A program made the position numbers and the translations under genes. Of a stretch of 64,000 bases of DNA, positions 49,442 to 63,581 are shown one piece after another. Within the stretch, counting starts at the first letter, position 1. The number at the start of each line of letters is the position of its first letter. Origin of the DNA: Eriocheir sinensis (taxonomy: Eukaryota; Arthropoda; Malacostraca; Decapoda; Varunidae); the NCBI RefSeq assembly GCF_024679095.1, contig NC_066570.1:10609598-10673597 (forward strand), in the 5' to 3' direction. Under the pieces are notes generated by a model, which saw only the letters and a program-made list of their open reading frames with translations, made no database searches and was not told the DNA's origin.

Positions 49442-50518
49442 ATGGCGCGATTTAAAATAAAACATCCCTCACCCTTCCGGGACATGAAACTACTACTCCT
49501 TGACGTGCTGGCCCAGTATAACATCTACGCCTCCAGAGTGATCCCGGCTCGCGATGGTTACATTCTCATAACAAGCCAGGAGGATGAAGTGGATATCATC
49601 TTCAATAACAGCTGCAACGAGGACTTGAAAGCCAAAGGCTTTGCGGCGGTCATGCCCCTAGACCTCAAAGCTAAAAGAACCATACTCCTCTTCGGCATCG
49701 ACGAGGACGCCTTTGACCACTCCCTGGATCAAATGACAACCGAAGTGTACCGGGTGAACGAGTACACCAAGGACTGTATCGATTCTTTGTTCAAGTTCCC
49801 GAAAAGTAACGTTCTAAAGATCACCTTCCGCACCACTGCTCCTGCACTGAGACCCCGTGAGCTTGAAATCAAGCTTTTCAACACTCGGGTTCCTCCGCAT
49901 CAGATTCAGCAGGAGGAATACTATGCCCTCAGAAACTGCATGCGATGCTACTCAGTTGAGGACCACGTAGCCTGCGAATGCACCATGCCCCGAGACTACA
50001 ACATCTGCTCCGAGTGCGCTGAGGAAGGCCACACTTGGAGAAACTGCACATCCCCGACAAAAAGGTTCATCAACTGCAATGGAGACCACCGCACCTTAGC
50101 CTTCAAGTGCCCTATGAGAAAAGCCGCTCTCGCCAAAGCAAAGGAAGACTCAAAAAACAACCAAAAAACATACAACCAAGCAGCCTCAGCCCCAGGCCCG
50201 CTACCCATGTCAAACCCACCACTCATCTCCGCCAAGACTGTCGAAAACATCTACACTGCTATCATGTTTGCAATGTTTCAGGACATCAGCCAGCCAGGAT
50301 CCTTCGAGGCCACGCTCAACAGGGTGCTGCAAAGAAACATCGCCCCCATCATCATCGGAGAAGCCCCGGATTCTAGAACCAGGAAGAGCAGCAAGCCACC
50401 GCCGCCTCCTCAATCTCACCTCCTACATCTCCAGCATCCTCCGGCCCCGCTCATCAACCAACCCAAGCTCTCCCCAGGATCCAAAGTGCTCCATCAACCC
50501 CTGCCCAAGAAACTATGA
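49442..50518 (+). CDS. LINE-C ORF1, zinc-knuckle nucleic-acid-binding protein
   Basis: 358 residues, intact. ATG follows a 5' UTR and a CATGCCATGGCG context. The N-terminal half contains a probable RRM-like fold region (ILITSQEDEVDIIFNN, TILLFGIDEDAFDH). Residues of about 155-230 hold three Cys/His clusters: CMRCYSVEDHVACEC, CSECAEEGHTWRNC (a proper CCHC) and the altered INCNGDHRTLAFKC. The C-terminal part is Pro/Ser-rich. Gag-like ORF1 proteins of this kind bind element RNA. The stop overlaps the next ATG (ATGA, 50515-50518). Confidence 0.85.
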   Translation: MARFKIKHPSPFRDMKLLLLDVLAQYNIYASRVIPARDGYILITSQEDEVDIIFNNSCNEDLKAKGFAAVMPLDLKAKRTILLFGIDEDAFDHSLDQMTTEVYRVNEYTKDCIDSLFKFPKSNVLKITFRTTAPALRPRELEIKLFNTRVPPHQIQQEEYYALRNCMRCYSVEDHVACECTMPRDYNICSECAEEGHTWRNCTSPTKRFINCNGDHRTLAFKCPMRKAALAKAKEDSKNNQKTYNQAASAPGPLPMSNPPLISAKTVENIYTAIMFAMFQDISQPGSFEATLNRVLQRNIAPIIIGEAPDSRTRKSSKPPPPPQSHLLHLQHPPAPLINQPKLSPGSKVLHQPLPKKL

Positions 50519-50693
50519 CGCCTCTCGCCGAGAAAGATGAAAACTCCAAAGAACCGAGAGCACCCCGCTCCCCCGCATCCTCCCCTACAAACTCCTCCCC
50601 CTCCAAGAAACAAAGTTCCCCAAGAAACAAACACACCTCCACCTCACACCTCGCCAACCCCAACTTGGCTAAGGCTGCCACACTGGAGCTTAG

Positions 50694-52142
50694 AGATACT
50701 TCCCTCCAACCCATTACGCGCTCGACTCGGCACTCGCAACACAAACCAAAACATTCACACACCTGATCACCGTAGTGCAACACAATGTCCTAAACTGGAG
50801 GTATAGAAAATATCAACTGACTGAGACTTACAAGACACTCAACGCAGACGTTATACTGATTAACAGCCACGGGGTCCCTACCGACACACCACTAAAAATA
50901 CATAGTTACACAGTACACAAACGGAACCACACTAACGCCCCCTCCGACGGAACCGCCATAGCCGTCAGGAACAACATAACATACAAACTCATTGAAGATT
51001 TCATCTCCGACACTTTTGCTGTAGAAATCGACACAACCACAGGCAAAATTATCCTTGCCACACTGTATCAGCCCCCAGCCCGCAACTACCTACCCATTCC
51101 TGACTTTGTCACGCTCTTCAGACGTAACATATCAGTATATATGCTCACAGATCTAAACGCCAACCACCCTATCCTCGGCTACATACACACCAACACAAAG
51201 GGAAGACAATTACACCACCTTATCACAAACAGAACACTACAGCACATTGGTCCACATTTCCCAACATACACTGCACACAACACAGCCACCACACCAGACA
51301 TCATACTCACAAACAACATAACATACCACAATATACATATCGCCCAGGGACCCCTGACGACGAGCGATCATATCCCCATAGTTATGACACCAGCGACAAA
51401 GCCTATCCAAATCCCTATCCCCAAAAGACCTGACTTTAAAAAAGCTGACTGGACTAAATTTAAGACTGACATTAGAGACAAACTTGAGGACCCAGACATC
51501 ATACACCTCCCTACACTGGAAGACATCGACCAATACATAGACGATTGGTACCAGGTAATCAAAGACTCCACCGGCAGCAATATCCCGGCCACCTCATATA
51601 AAACAATATTCACCTCCACTTTCAGCCACTACTTCCGGACACTTATAGCTCAATTCGACGGCCTCCGACGCAACACAACCACACACGGCTGGACGTACAA
51701 CTCTTACCGACATTACAAACTGCTACAAGACAGACTGCATACTTCACTCATCAAGGACAGCAACAACAATTGGACAAGCATTTTAACTGACACCGCCCCC
51801 CATCACAGTGACCCAACAACTTTCTGGAGGAAGATCAAAAACATGATGGGCACGGAAGACAAGACCCCGCAATACCTCCTTTCTCCAGATAACATTAAAG
51901 TTTACTCCGACAACGACAAAGAACTTATACACAAACAACACTGGCGAGACGTTTACACGGACGATGACGACATAGACCACGACGAAGACACTGATTACAC
52001 AGTACAACAATTCTTGACGCAAAATCTATATAGAACCCTCCCTCACGACTACGCAGATCTGACTCGACTTGACACAGAAGACAATCCCCTATCATCCCCT
52101 GTCACTAACGACGAAATCAACGAAATCTTAACTCAAAATTGA
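50694..52142 (+). pseudogene. LINE-C ORF2, endonuclease part
   Basis: Open from 50694 (after TAG) to TGA at 52140. VVQHNVLNWRYRKYQL is the start of the endonuclease. ILINSHGV stands at the position of the usual catalytic Glu motif. AIAVRNNI, LATLYQPPA, LTDLNANHPILG (Asp/Asn) and TTSDHIPIV (Asp/His) follow, then a long linker to the RT. No ATG precedes the domain: only GTG at 50775 or ATGs well inside. It therefore depends on read-in from upstream, on a non-AUG start, or has lost its start. A small frame 50515-50766 (Pro/Ser-rich) overlaps the ORF1 stop and may be displaced ORF1 or spacer. Confidence 0.8.
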
Positions 52143-53494
52143 AGAAGACTTGCCCCGGCCAGAGCGGAATCAACAAGACAATACTAAAACACCTACCACT
52201 AGAAGCCATCACAAGGCTCAAACACATTTTCATTGCCTCACTAGCCTCTGGCTATTTTTCTGATAAATTAAGGAAGCGATGATTAAACTAATCCCCAAAC
52301 ATGGCAAAACACCTCACCTTCCCACCAATTTTAGCCCAATCTCATTACTCGAAGTCCCCGGAATTTTTTTTTGAGAGAATCATTAACAGACGACTGCGAA
52401 TTCATTTAGAATAAAACGACTTGTATAATCAGCTTCAATTCGGATTTCGATCTGGCCGGGGCACGACCCACGCCTTGGCTCTGGCGACAGAGGCCATAGC
52501 GCAGTAGAAAGCAGACTCAGGACAATGTCACGTCGTCCTGAGGGACATCTCGAAGGCATTTGACAAAGTTTGGCACGTAGGGCTTAAGTACAAAATCTTA
52601 CACCTCGGACTTCCTTCCTCTACTGAGAAGCTTCTTTGTGACTTATTATAGGACAGGAAGGCGAGGATAAGACTTGGAACAGCGCTGGGCGACTACTTTT
52701 CACTGCACTGCGGTGTCCCACAGGGCAGCGTGCTCTCCCCGACTCTTTTCACAATCTACACTCAGGGCATCACCCTTCCAGTAAGAGGCATTAACGTTGC
52801 CTACGCTGATGACATCACGCAGATCACTGGATACCCAGGACGCTCTAAAGCTATGGCTCAGAGGGCCACAGCTACTGAAATTGAAACACAAAACCGCTAC
52901 GAAAACAAATGGAAGATCAAAACAAACACAAACAAATTTACAATATTAAGACTTGGCGCACAACAGCAAAAGGGAATTGTCACTAACGATGATGTACACC
53001 TAACGCAAAATAAGGGCAAAATACTAGGACTAAAAATTACCAATCGGGGATTCATTGAACACATAAAAGATAGAAAGATATTTGCATCACAAACACTCCA
53101 CAAACCCTACCGATTCAGCAACATGTCCACCAACACCAAGACACAACACGTAAAAACTATAATTATCCCCATCCTAGACTACCCCCCAATTCCCACACAT
53201 ACACTTAGCAAGACCCAAATCAGTAAATTACAGAAAATTCAAAACAGAGCGCTCAGGTTCGCAACCGGCCAAAGTTATCCATATACATTAACAACAGCAC
53301 AAATACACACAATCACCAAAACACTACCAATAAACCAAAGACTTCATTTGAAAGCAGAAAAAAATTGGCAACGTATTGTTCTTAACATTCCACTTTACAA
53401 TTCACCCAAAGACAACACCATTCAAAGGTACAACACCAACTTCCCAAGCAGCATGGAGAAAATAAACAACATCCCTAACCCATCATATCACTGA
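52143..53494 (+). pseudogene. LINE-C ORF2, reverse transcriptase part
   Basis: Pieces in shifting frames: GINKTILKHLPLEAITRLKH, a stop-rich stretch with LIPKHGK-like and NFSPISLL-like coding, QLQFGFRSGRGTTHALAL, VLRDISKAFDKVWHVGLK (motif A), HCGVPQGSVLSPTLFTIY (motif B), AYADDITQITGYPG (motif C). From 52730 the frame is open to 53494 with thumb ENKWKIKTNTNKFTILRLG and a tail ending NPSYH. Stops at about 52265, 52412, 52507 and 52651 kill it. YADDITQI and the KWKI.TN..KF motif are typical of I/Nimb-like polymerases. Confidence 0.8.
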
Positions 53495-53740
53495 ACACCG
53501 TTGACCCAGAAAATCCACTAAACACCAACGATTATGTAACACATTATCAATATTCAAATTATATGTATATAATATGTAACACATGCTTAGTTTAGCTAGC
53601 TACCTTAAACCTTAATGTCATTGTATTCACAAATATATTATTCAAACAATTGTAATCCTCTGCAGCAAGGAATTGACACTGACATTGTTTATGTACAACC
53701 AACTAAATGAGAAATGATACACCTAAATAAAGCAAAGTGG

Positions 53741-53861
53741 CTCGCCCACAACTTTCCTCTCCTACTGCATTTCCCTCCTACTTTACCTTCCACTCCCCCC
53801 CTTTTCCTCCCTTCACCTTCTTTCCTAAAAGAAAAAAAAAAAAAAGGCATTCCGGTCCGCC
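53741..53861. other. pyrimidine-rich spacer with an A run
   Basis: CTCC-rich sequence and A-run at 53830-53845, between LINE-C and the LINE-D leader. Confidence 0.5.
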
Positions 53862-54649
53862 GGTTAAGTTGACTGTCTGGCTGCTCACCCGGGTCCCGTT
53901 ACGGGCTGCTACTGGGTGCCTGCCTGGGGGACCCGCGTCTCCGTCGCTGCTTGCCGGTTGATACCCGTGGCTGAGGCGGCGGCGGAGGCGTCCCTACACC
54001 CGCCGGAAATTAAATTGCCCGCTCCCCCTTACAGGGCCGCCTTTGAACAAAGGCCCTGTCCCCTTATTAAAGGGGTAAATCTTAGAAACGAAAAAAAAAA
54101 ACGGGCTGCCAGAGACACGCCAGTCCTCGTCGACGGACCGACTCGGTCGGCTAATTTCAATCGCCGATAGAGTCGGTCTGTCGGCACCCTGCTACGGGCC
54201 GCCATTAGGCTAAGCCCGTGCTTCCCCGCGCAGGGAGAGAGCATTTTTAGCCTCTTAACGGGCCGTATTCGGACAAGGGCCCGTTCCCTTAGTGATACTA
54301 GGGGTAAATCTTTAACAACAACAACAACGGGCTGACAGAGCACGCCAGCCCTCCATGGGCGAGCGGCCGGGTGGCCCTTCCACAGCGGTGAGGTAGACCT
54401 GCTTGGTCATCCTTGCTTTAGGCTGCCCCGTTGCGGTTGACTGCTCGGCTGCTCGCCCGTGTCCTGCTACGGGCTGCTACTAGGCGTCTGCCTGGGGGGC
54501 CCGTGTCTCCGTCGCTGCTCGCCGGCTGATACCCGTGGCTGTGGCGGCGACGGAGGCGTCCCCACACCCTCCCCGAGTTTCATCGCTCGTCCTCCCTACA
54601 GGGCCGCATTTTAGCGAAGGCCCTCACCCCTTTTCAGTGGTAAATCTTA
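53862..54649 (+). repeat. tandem GC-rich repeats at the 5' end of LINE-D
   Basis: Two related units of about 220 bp (53862-54090 and 54430-54652) share GTTGACTG..CGGCTGCTC, ACGGGCTGCTACT, GGCGTCTGCCTGGGGG, CCGTGTCTCCGTCGCTGCT, CAGGGCCGC and GGTAAATCTTA. A third, shorter relative lies between (54185-54345) with GGGCTGxCAGAG and ACGCCAG elements also at 54101. Repeated 5' units act as promoters in several LINE families. Here the role is inferred only from position. Confidence 0.7.
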
Positions 54650-54866
54650 CAAACCAAACCAACCCACCTTACCTCACCATCCATGGCTTTATCTAACCTC
54701 TTCTTGAATGTATCTACGGTATTGGCACCCACAACATAGCCCCCAAGCCTGTTCCATTCGTCCACCACTCTATCGGTGAACCAATTCTTGCCTATGTCTT
54801 TGTTAAATCTGAATTTGTCTAACTTAAAACCATTGCTACGCGTCCTACCCGGCTCTTTTACTATCA
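54650..54866 (-). mobile_element. LINE-B-type 3' fragment inserted in LINE-D, with target duplication
   Basis: The minus-strand frame FKLDKFRFNKDIGKNWFTD, RVVDEWNRLGGYVVGANTVD, TFKKRLDKAMDGEVRW is the C-terminus of LINE-B ORF2 with about 90 percent of residues conserved. AAATCTTA flanks it on both sides (54642-54649, 54867-54874). Its 3' end is GGTTTGGTTTG, unlike the LINE-B copy at 40072, so it is a sister subfamily. Confidence 0.85.
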
Positions 54867-54869
54867 AAA

Positions 54870-56345
54870 TCTTATGACTCTGAGTCGGGTTCGGTGTCCT
54901 CGTCCGAGTCGGAGATCACAGTCGATGAACTCGACGAGGAGGCTGAGTTGACCACCGACAACCCTGAGGGTGATGACGGCTGGCAAATGACGGGCTCCAA
55001 GAGGCAGCGTTGCTCCTCCCCGGTTGCTTCCGCCTCGTCCGCCGGCGCCCCTCTCGCCCCCAGTCGCCTCTGCGGCGACTCCCGGGATCGAGACAACCCT
55101 CGATCTCGCCGAGGCGCTGGAGCGGCAGCTGCAACAACGTGTGTGCTTATCACACCTGCCGACTGGGCCCAGCACGACACCCTGCTCGCAGTGAGGGAGG
55201 TCTCCGGCGTCCCAGTGGAGCTGAGGGTGTCCCCCGGGGTAAACACCAAGGGCGTGCTGCTGGCGTACCAGTTGTCATGCCCCTCAAGCCGCTGCTGCGT
55301 CATCCCAGCGTGCTGGAGGCGGAACGTTGCACGACTCGGGACGGGCCGACGCGCCAGGTCTAAAACAAGGAGCCGCTTCGCTACTACAACTGCCAGCAGT
55401 TCGGCCACCATCGCGTCAGATGCAGCCGCCCTCCGGTATGTGGCATCTTCTCGGCCAGGCACGACACGGAGCGGTGCCGGACCAAATACGAGGCTGGTCA
55501 GGACATCATCAGCAAGTGCCCAAATTGCCAAGAGGAGCACCACGCCTGGAACACGAACTGTGCCAACAGGCGGGTGCTGGTAGACAAGCAGCGCACGGTC
55601 CAACAGCGCTGGGTTGTCACCCACCGCCCTGCTCCTCTTGGCACCTTCCGCTGGGGCAGCCAGCTGCCCTCCGCGTCCACGGATGCTCCCCCGCCCCGCC
55701 TCCTCCAGCCTGTACATCAGACACCTCCTGCCCCCCCTCCACCAGCTCCGTACGAGAAGAGTTTTCCTCCTATCACTCCTCGCCATCTGCGGCCGCCTCC
55801 GCCGGCCCAGCACACCGCTCGCCGTGTGCCCGACCGGCGATCCCGCTCGCCAACCTCCGCCCGCCGGCCGCCAGCCCCGCTCCTTCACCACAGCGGCTCC
55901 CATTGCCGCTCCTCCGGGCTGCCTCATCACGAGGGAGGTGGTGGTGGGCCTGTTGGAGGGCTTCGGGAGGATCATAGCGACGGTCCTCAAGTCGGACGTC
56001 GAGCCGAAAGTGTTCTAGGACGCAGCGAATGAGGTGGTGGGAAGCCTCTTCCCAGAAACGCCGGCCGGGCAGGCTGCCGCTCCACCTATGCAGGCACACT
56101 CTCTCAGCGGGCCGTCACCAACACCACCCACGCCGCCCCCTCCTGCTCTGGAGACCCCCCATCCGCCGCCTCCTGCCCTCGTGCGCGCGGGGCCCTCCGC
56201 GCCCCTAACGACGCCCCCGCCCGTTGCAACCAGCCAGCACTCTCGGTTGGTGACGCCGCCTCCTGCTCCCACCTCCCTGACCGCGGGCGAGCTGCCGACC
56301 CGCCCGGTGATGAACCGGGACCCGCGCCCCAGGAAGATGTCAATA
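54870..56345 (+). pseudogene. LINE-D ORF1, acidic-start protein with zinc knuckles
   Basis: Starts with an acidic Ser-rich region (DSESGSVSSSESEITVDELD), then DDGWQMTGSKRQR and a region ending LLAVREVSGVPVELRVSPG. After a frameshift (about 55270-55360) the knuckles appear: YNCQQFGHHRVRCSRPPVC, SARHDTERC and CPNCQEEHHAWNTNC (CCHC-like), then a long Pro/Arg-rich tail. GC content is far above the neighbours. The ATG at 54874 is out of frame with this ORF, and the LINE-B insertion now separates it from its leader. Gag-like RNA-binding ORF1 is the most likely role. Confidence 0.7.
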
Positions 56346-56348
56346 TAG

Positions 56349-57532
56349 GTGCTCACCGCCTCACGGTCCTGCAGTGGAACGTCTGTAGCGTCCGCGTAAA
56401 GTCCAACCTCCTGCGTGCTGCAATGGCGCAAGAGTGTGATTCTCCCGCAGGAGACGCTTCTCCCGGAGCACCGCGTGCCCTTCTTCCGGGGATACCAGTC
56501 CTTTTACCTCCCTGCTGTGGCCGGTCAGACACGAGGGTGTGGCATCTTGGTCAAGGATTCACTTCCTTGTTCTCGAGTGCGTCACCCCGTGGCTTGCGGC
56601 GACGGCGTGGTGGTATTAGCAGTCGCCGTCACGCTTGCCCGGACGCGCCTGACGTTTTACTGCGTCTACTGGGGGCCGACGTCGGAGGAGCCCGACTTTG
56701 GTGAGCTGATTACTCTTGCCAGCGAGGAGCGCACCTTCATCGGGGGAGACTTCAACGCTCACCACGAGCGATGGGGCGATGCAAGGCGCAACCGGGCAGG
56801 GCGCCTTCTATCTGCCACCCTCGACGAGGCCCCTCGGGTATCCATCCTCAATACTGGTGAGCCGACACACCTCGCGGGGGGGGGGGGGTCTTAGACCTCT
56901 CCTTTGTGTCGGGTCCCTTAGGGGTAGACGCGGCATGGTCGCTCCACCACCACCTCGTGAGCGACCACATCGCCTCCATGATCACTCTCCCCGTCCAGCC
57001 GCCTGTCCTCCCTCCCCGCCCTCCTGGCTGGAATTTCCGTAGGGCTGACTAGGACAAATTCAGTCATTGTCTTACCACTTACCTGGCTGAAAATCCCCGC
57101 CCTGCCGCGGTCGACGCTGCCGAGGCCTGCCTGGTCGCCACCTTCCACTCCGCGGCGGACTCCGCCATCCCCCTGTCCCGGCGTCCCACTTTCCATCAAA
57201 GGGACAGATGGTATTATGACGAGGAGGTCTGGGAGGTGAACCACCGCGTTAACATGGCGAGGAGGCTCAACCGCCGCCACAACTCCGAGGAGACTCGTCG
57301 CCTCCTGAGGGCAACGGTCCGCATAGCAAGAGAGACGACCAACCGGGTGAAGGAGGAGGGTTAGCTTGCTTGGTGCGCCTCCCTCGGATCCGCCACGCCT
57401 GTCTCCCTCCTCTGGCGAAAAATTCGCTCTATTGGCCGAGGGGCCGTTGCTAGGCCCGGGCTTCACCCACGGCAGCAGGAGGAGGCTGAGCGGCTCGCCG
57501 AGCTCTTCGCTCCCGTTCTGCCACCGCACGTC
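56349..57532 (+). pseudogene. LINE-D ORF2, endonuclease and linker, truncated before the RT
   Basis: HRLTVLQWNVCSVRVKSNLL opens the endonuclease. A frameshift at about 56430 is followed by VILPQETLLPEHRVPFFRGY (catalytic Glu in PQET), GCGILVKDSL, IGGDFNAHHERWGD (Asp/Asn) and LNTGEPTHL. After a G-run frameshift (56877-56888) come LDLSFVSGPLGVDAAWSLH and LVSDHIASM (SDH). The linker (57045-57530) has stops. It ends at VLPPHVI, where LINE-A copy 8 begins, so the RT is absent. Confidence 0.75.
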
Positions 57533-57535
57533 ATC

Positions 57536-60754
<3,219 letters not shown>

Positions 60755-60829
<75 letters not shown>
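60755..60829. repeat. (GA)n microsatellite
   Basis: About 37 GA units. Confidence 0.95.
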
Positions 60830-60830
<1 letters not shown>

Positions 60831-61543
60831 CACATATGCCTAGGCTACGGGTATTTCTTCCCACGACTCCCGCGCCATTTAGGATATTTTAGTACTTGCC
60901 AAACGTTAAACCTTTTCTTTCTAACGTCAATTACTCAAATACCATCAGTCTCATTAGATTCGGCTCATTTTAAAATTGACAATTATTGATGCTGAAAATC
61001 TTACTCAAGTATTGTTGGGAGCAGAAAAAGTGGGACTGTGTATTAGCGGCCATTAGATGTGTGTTTCCGGATATTTCCAAGTACCCTAATATTTCTAGAT
61101 GCAAAAAATACACTGATGACCAACAAAAAAGTCCGATTTCAGCACAGTGCATTTATTCCGTTAAGTTATGTAATTTTGGAGAATGTTAAACCATGAAGTG
61201 TTGTATTTTTTTCTTCGTAGACTTCAGCATGTTCACAAGACTCGTACATCTCGACAGCTGTCAAAACACTTACTGAAATGACTATTAACTGAAGAATAAC
61301 AGAAGCACACGTGACCCATTTTTGCGTTATATAAATATTATAGCGGGCAATGGCTGGGATTATATACCTACACCCGTTGCCACGACCATTGAAGATGATG
61401 TGTTCAGTAACTACACTCGTGGTCTATGGGTTCAAAAATGTCTCTCCCACAACTTCAGAGAACACCACACATAACACTAACATACTCATTTATTAATAAG
61501 TGAATACCATCCCCATTTTCTCCCGTTTTCAATATTTCCTTAG
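60830..61543. other. unique AT-rich sequence with weak exon-like frames
   Basis: The frame 60986-61186 (LLKYCWEQKKWDCVLAAIRC...) has protein-like content but no good splice sites. An acceptor-like TTTTTTCTTCGTAG at 61207-61220 precedes a short frame LQHVHKTRTSRQLSKHLLK that stops at about 61280. Neither is convincing. Confidence 0.3.
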
Positions 61544-61676
61544 GAATGCATTACGTCGGACTGTGGGTTTGAGAAGGGCGGTGCTGCTGTTGCCAATGAG
61601 GTCACGAAGATGTCCAGTGTTTCAAGTAACATCGTATTTACCCTATAATCCTAAAGGAGCAAGATTTATTTCCAAG
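61544..61676 (+). CDS. candidate internal exon, 44 codons
   Basis: Acceptor TTTCCTTAG|G and a perfect donor CCAAG|GTAAGT bound 133 bases. Only one frame is open: [44 protein letters not shown]. The left junction leaves one base of a codon, the right is phase 0. Arg-rich, not recognised. Chance splice sites remain possible. Confidence 0.35.
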
Positions 61677-61815
61677 GTAAGTTGGCATCCAAATTCCTCA
61701 TATCTGGGGGAAACTTTCGGGAAAAAGAGTAGCACTGCGAAGTTAGACAGACGTAAATAATAAAAAAAAAACAGGATTTTTTTAGGTTTCACAAAATTTA
61801 AGAAAACATTGTGTA

Positions 61816-62351
<536 letters not shown>

Positions 62352-62434
<83 letters not shown>
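62352..62434. repeat. (TA)n microsatellite at the SINE-B 3' end
   Basis: About 41 TA units directly after the SINE A-run. Confidence 0.95.
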
Positions 62435-62437
<3 letters not shown>

Positions 62438-62701
62438 ACAAATAGCGAAATGGGCCTGCTCTGAATCAACTACCAGTTCTGTCCGCAGACTACTTCTCCG
62501 GAACAGACAGTACGGCCGCAGCTGCGTCCCGTGCCCTTAACACCTGATTCCAGACTCTTTAAGAGGAAACAAGGTAATTTCCTGTTCTCTGTTTCTCGTG
62601 TGCAGCGCGGGCTGGTACTTGCCCGCCTGCTTACGAGCGGGGCGAGATGCCTCGCTCGTCTCGTATGATACCTGAAGGAGTCTATTAACGATTCTCCAGC
62701 C
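62435..62701. other. unique sequence, no gene
   Basis: GC-balanced and non-coding as far as I can see; it ends where SINE-B similarity starts at CCCCACATGCTG. Confidence 0.4.
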
Positions 62702-62862
62702 CCACATGCTGTCCTGAAAACCACCTATCAACCTGGACTATAGATTTTAGGATTAAAGATGATCCCCGGGAGACAGCATGAGCCAATGCAAGATGGCGCC
62801 ACAGGAAACACTTGCCTGCGCCACAACGGGCTGGGGCTGACCATCAGACCCTACTACGCACG
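62702..62862 (+). mobile_element. tRNA-derived SINE, family B, body fragment
   Basis: Lacks the head: starts CCACATGCTGTCCTGAAAACC, then TATCAACCTGGACTATAGATT, AATGCAAGATGGCGCCAC and CGGGCTGGGGCTGACCATCAG, ending before the usual GGGAAGATGCC block. Confidence 0.8.
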
Positions 62863-63240
62863 TCTGGCTCACTGGTTTGGCGTCACCAACGTCAATGTCG
62901 TGCGTAGTCCATATGGTCACACCAGAATCATTACCGAAGACCCGCGGATACTTGCTTAGTCGTCTACTAAACTCACCTTGTCTCTCTGGAGCAAGATGGG
63001 TAAGCTTGTCCCGGAGGGGAACTAGGCCGTTTCCTTCCCACAACACAGCTGGGATGACTGCGTCGAGCCCCGGCTCCTCGGCCGATAGGTCCAGAGAAGA
63101 ATCGGCCCCGAGTGTTAAAACCAGTGAAGCGCCCGCACCCGGGTCGCCGGGCACGCCCGCCCCACCCCCAACTGGGATCAGTCCCCCCAAGACACTACTC
63201 ACGCAATCAGCCCCGCCACCTCCTTCATTCTCCTGACCAC
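62863..63240 (-). pseudogene. Gypsy-type pol fragment (spacer before RT)
   Basis: The minus-strand frame contains DKLTHLAPERQGEFSRRLSK, YPRVFGNDSGVTIWTTHDID and VGDAKPVSQT. This is the conserved lead-in to Gypsy reverse transcriptase (LxxLLxKYPxVF.D.PG.T....HxIDVGDAKPI). The RT proper is missing: the frame runs into SINE-B at 62862. Upstream (63060-63230) is Pro/Ala-rich and may be the preceding linker. Confidence 0.75.
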
Positions 63241-63518
63241 CTACTACCAGGTCGAAGGAGGCGCTTGCTCTAGTCTCTCCGGAAGTGCCTCGGCCCCCGC
63301 ACTCTAGAGTCTAGACGCGGCCCGCCCCTGGACCCGACCTGCGCAGTCAGAATCAGTCCCTTCCTCGCCCTCCCGCTCACCTTCCTGTGGGTGAGGGGGG
63401 TTCGCAGGCAGCCTCCTGGCGACTGGCAGGACGGTAGTACGGCTTTAAAATATTTATGTGGCATAGCTGAAGGTCCTTCCGCCTGTCTGGAGTAGCAATC
63501 AGGTAGTCCAGGCCCCCC
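63241..63518. other. GC-rich unique sequence, no gene
   Basis: May continue the Gypsy element on the minus strand, but I cannot recognise a protein in it. Confidence 0.4.
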
Positions 63519-63570
63519 GCGGTTCCACCAAACCTGGCGGGCTTAGGCCCGCCAGGTCTGGTGGAACCGC
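63519..63570. repeat. 24-bp-arm palindrome with a third direct copy
   Basis: Arms 63519-63542 and 63547-63570 (GCGGTTCCACCA..ACCTGGCGGGC) pair with one mismatch around a TTAG loop. A further copy of the left arm, CGGTTCCACCAGACCTGG, follows at 63589-63606 at the start of the TIR element. Confidence 0.9.
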
Positions 63571-63581
63571 CCTCCTTTTCA

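Noticed and set aside
54872..55990. 372-codon minus-strand frame opposite LINE-D ORF1
   Set aside because: A shadow frame in GC-rich DNA; the plus strand carries zinc knuckles and a LINE context, while the minus frame has no family motif.
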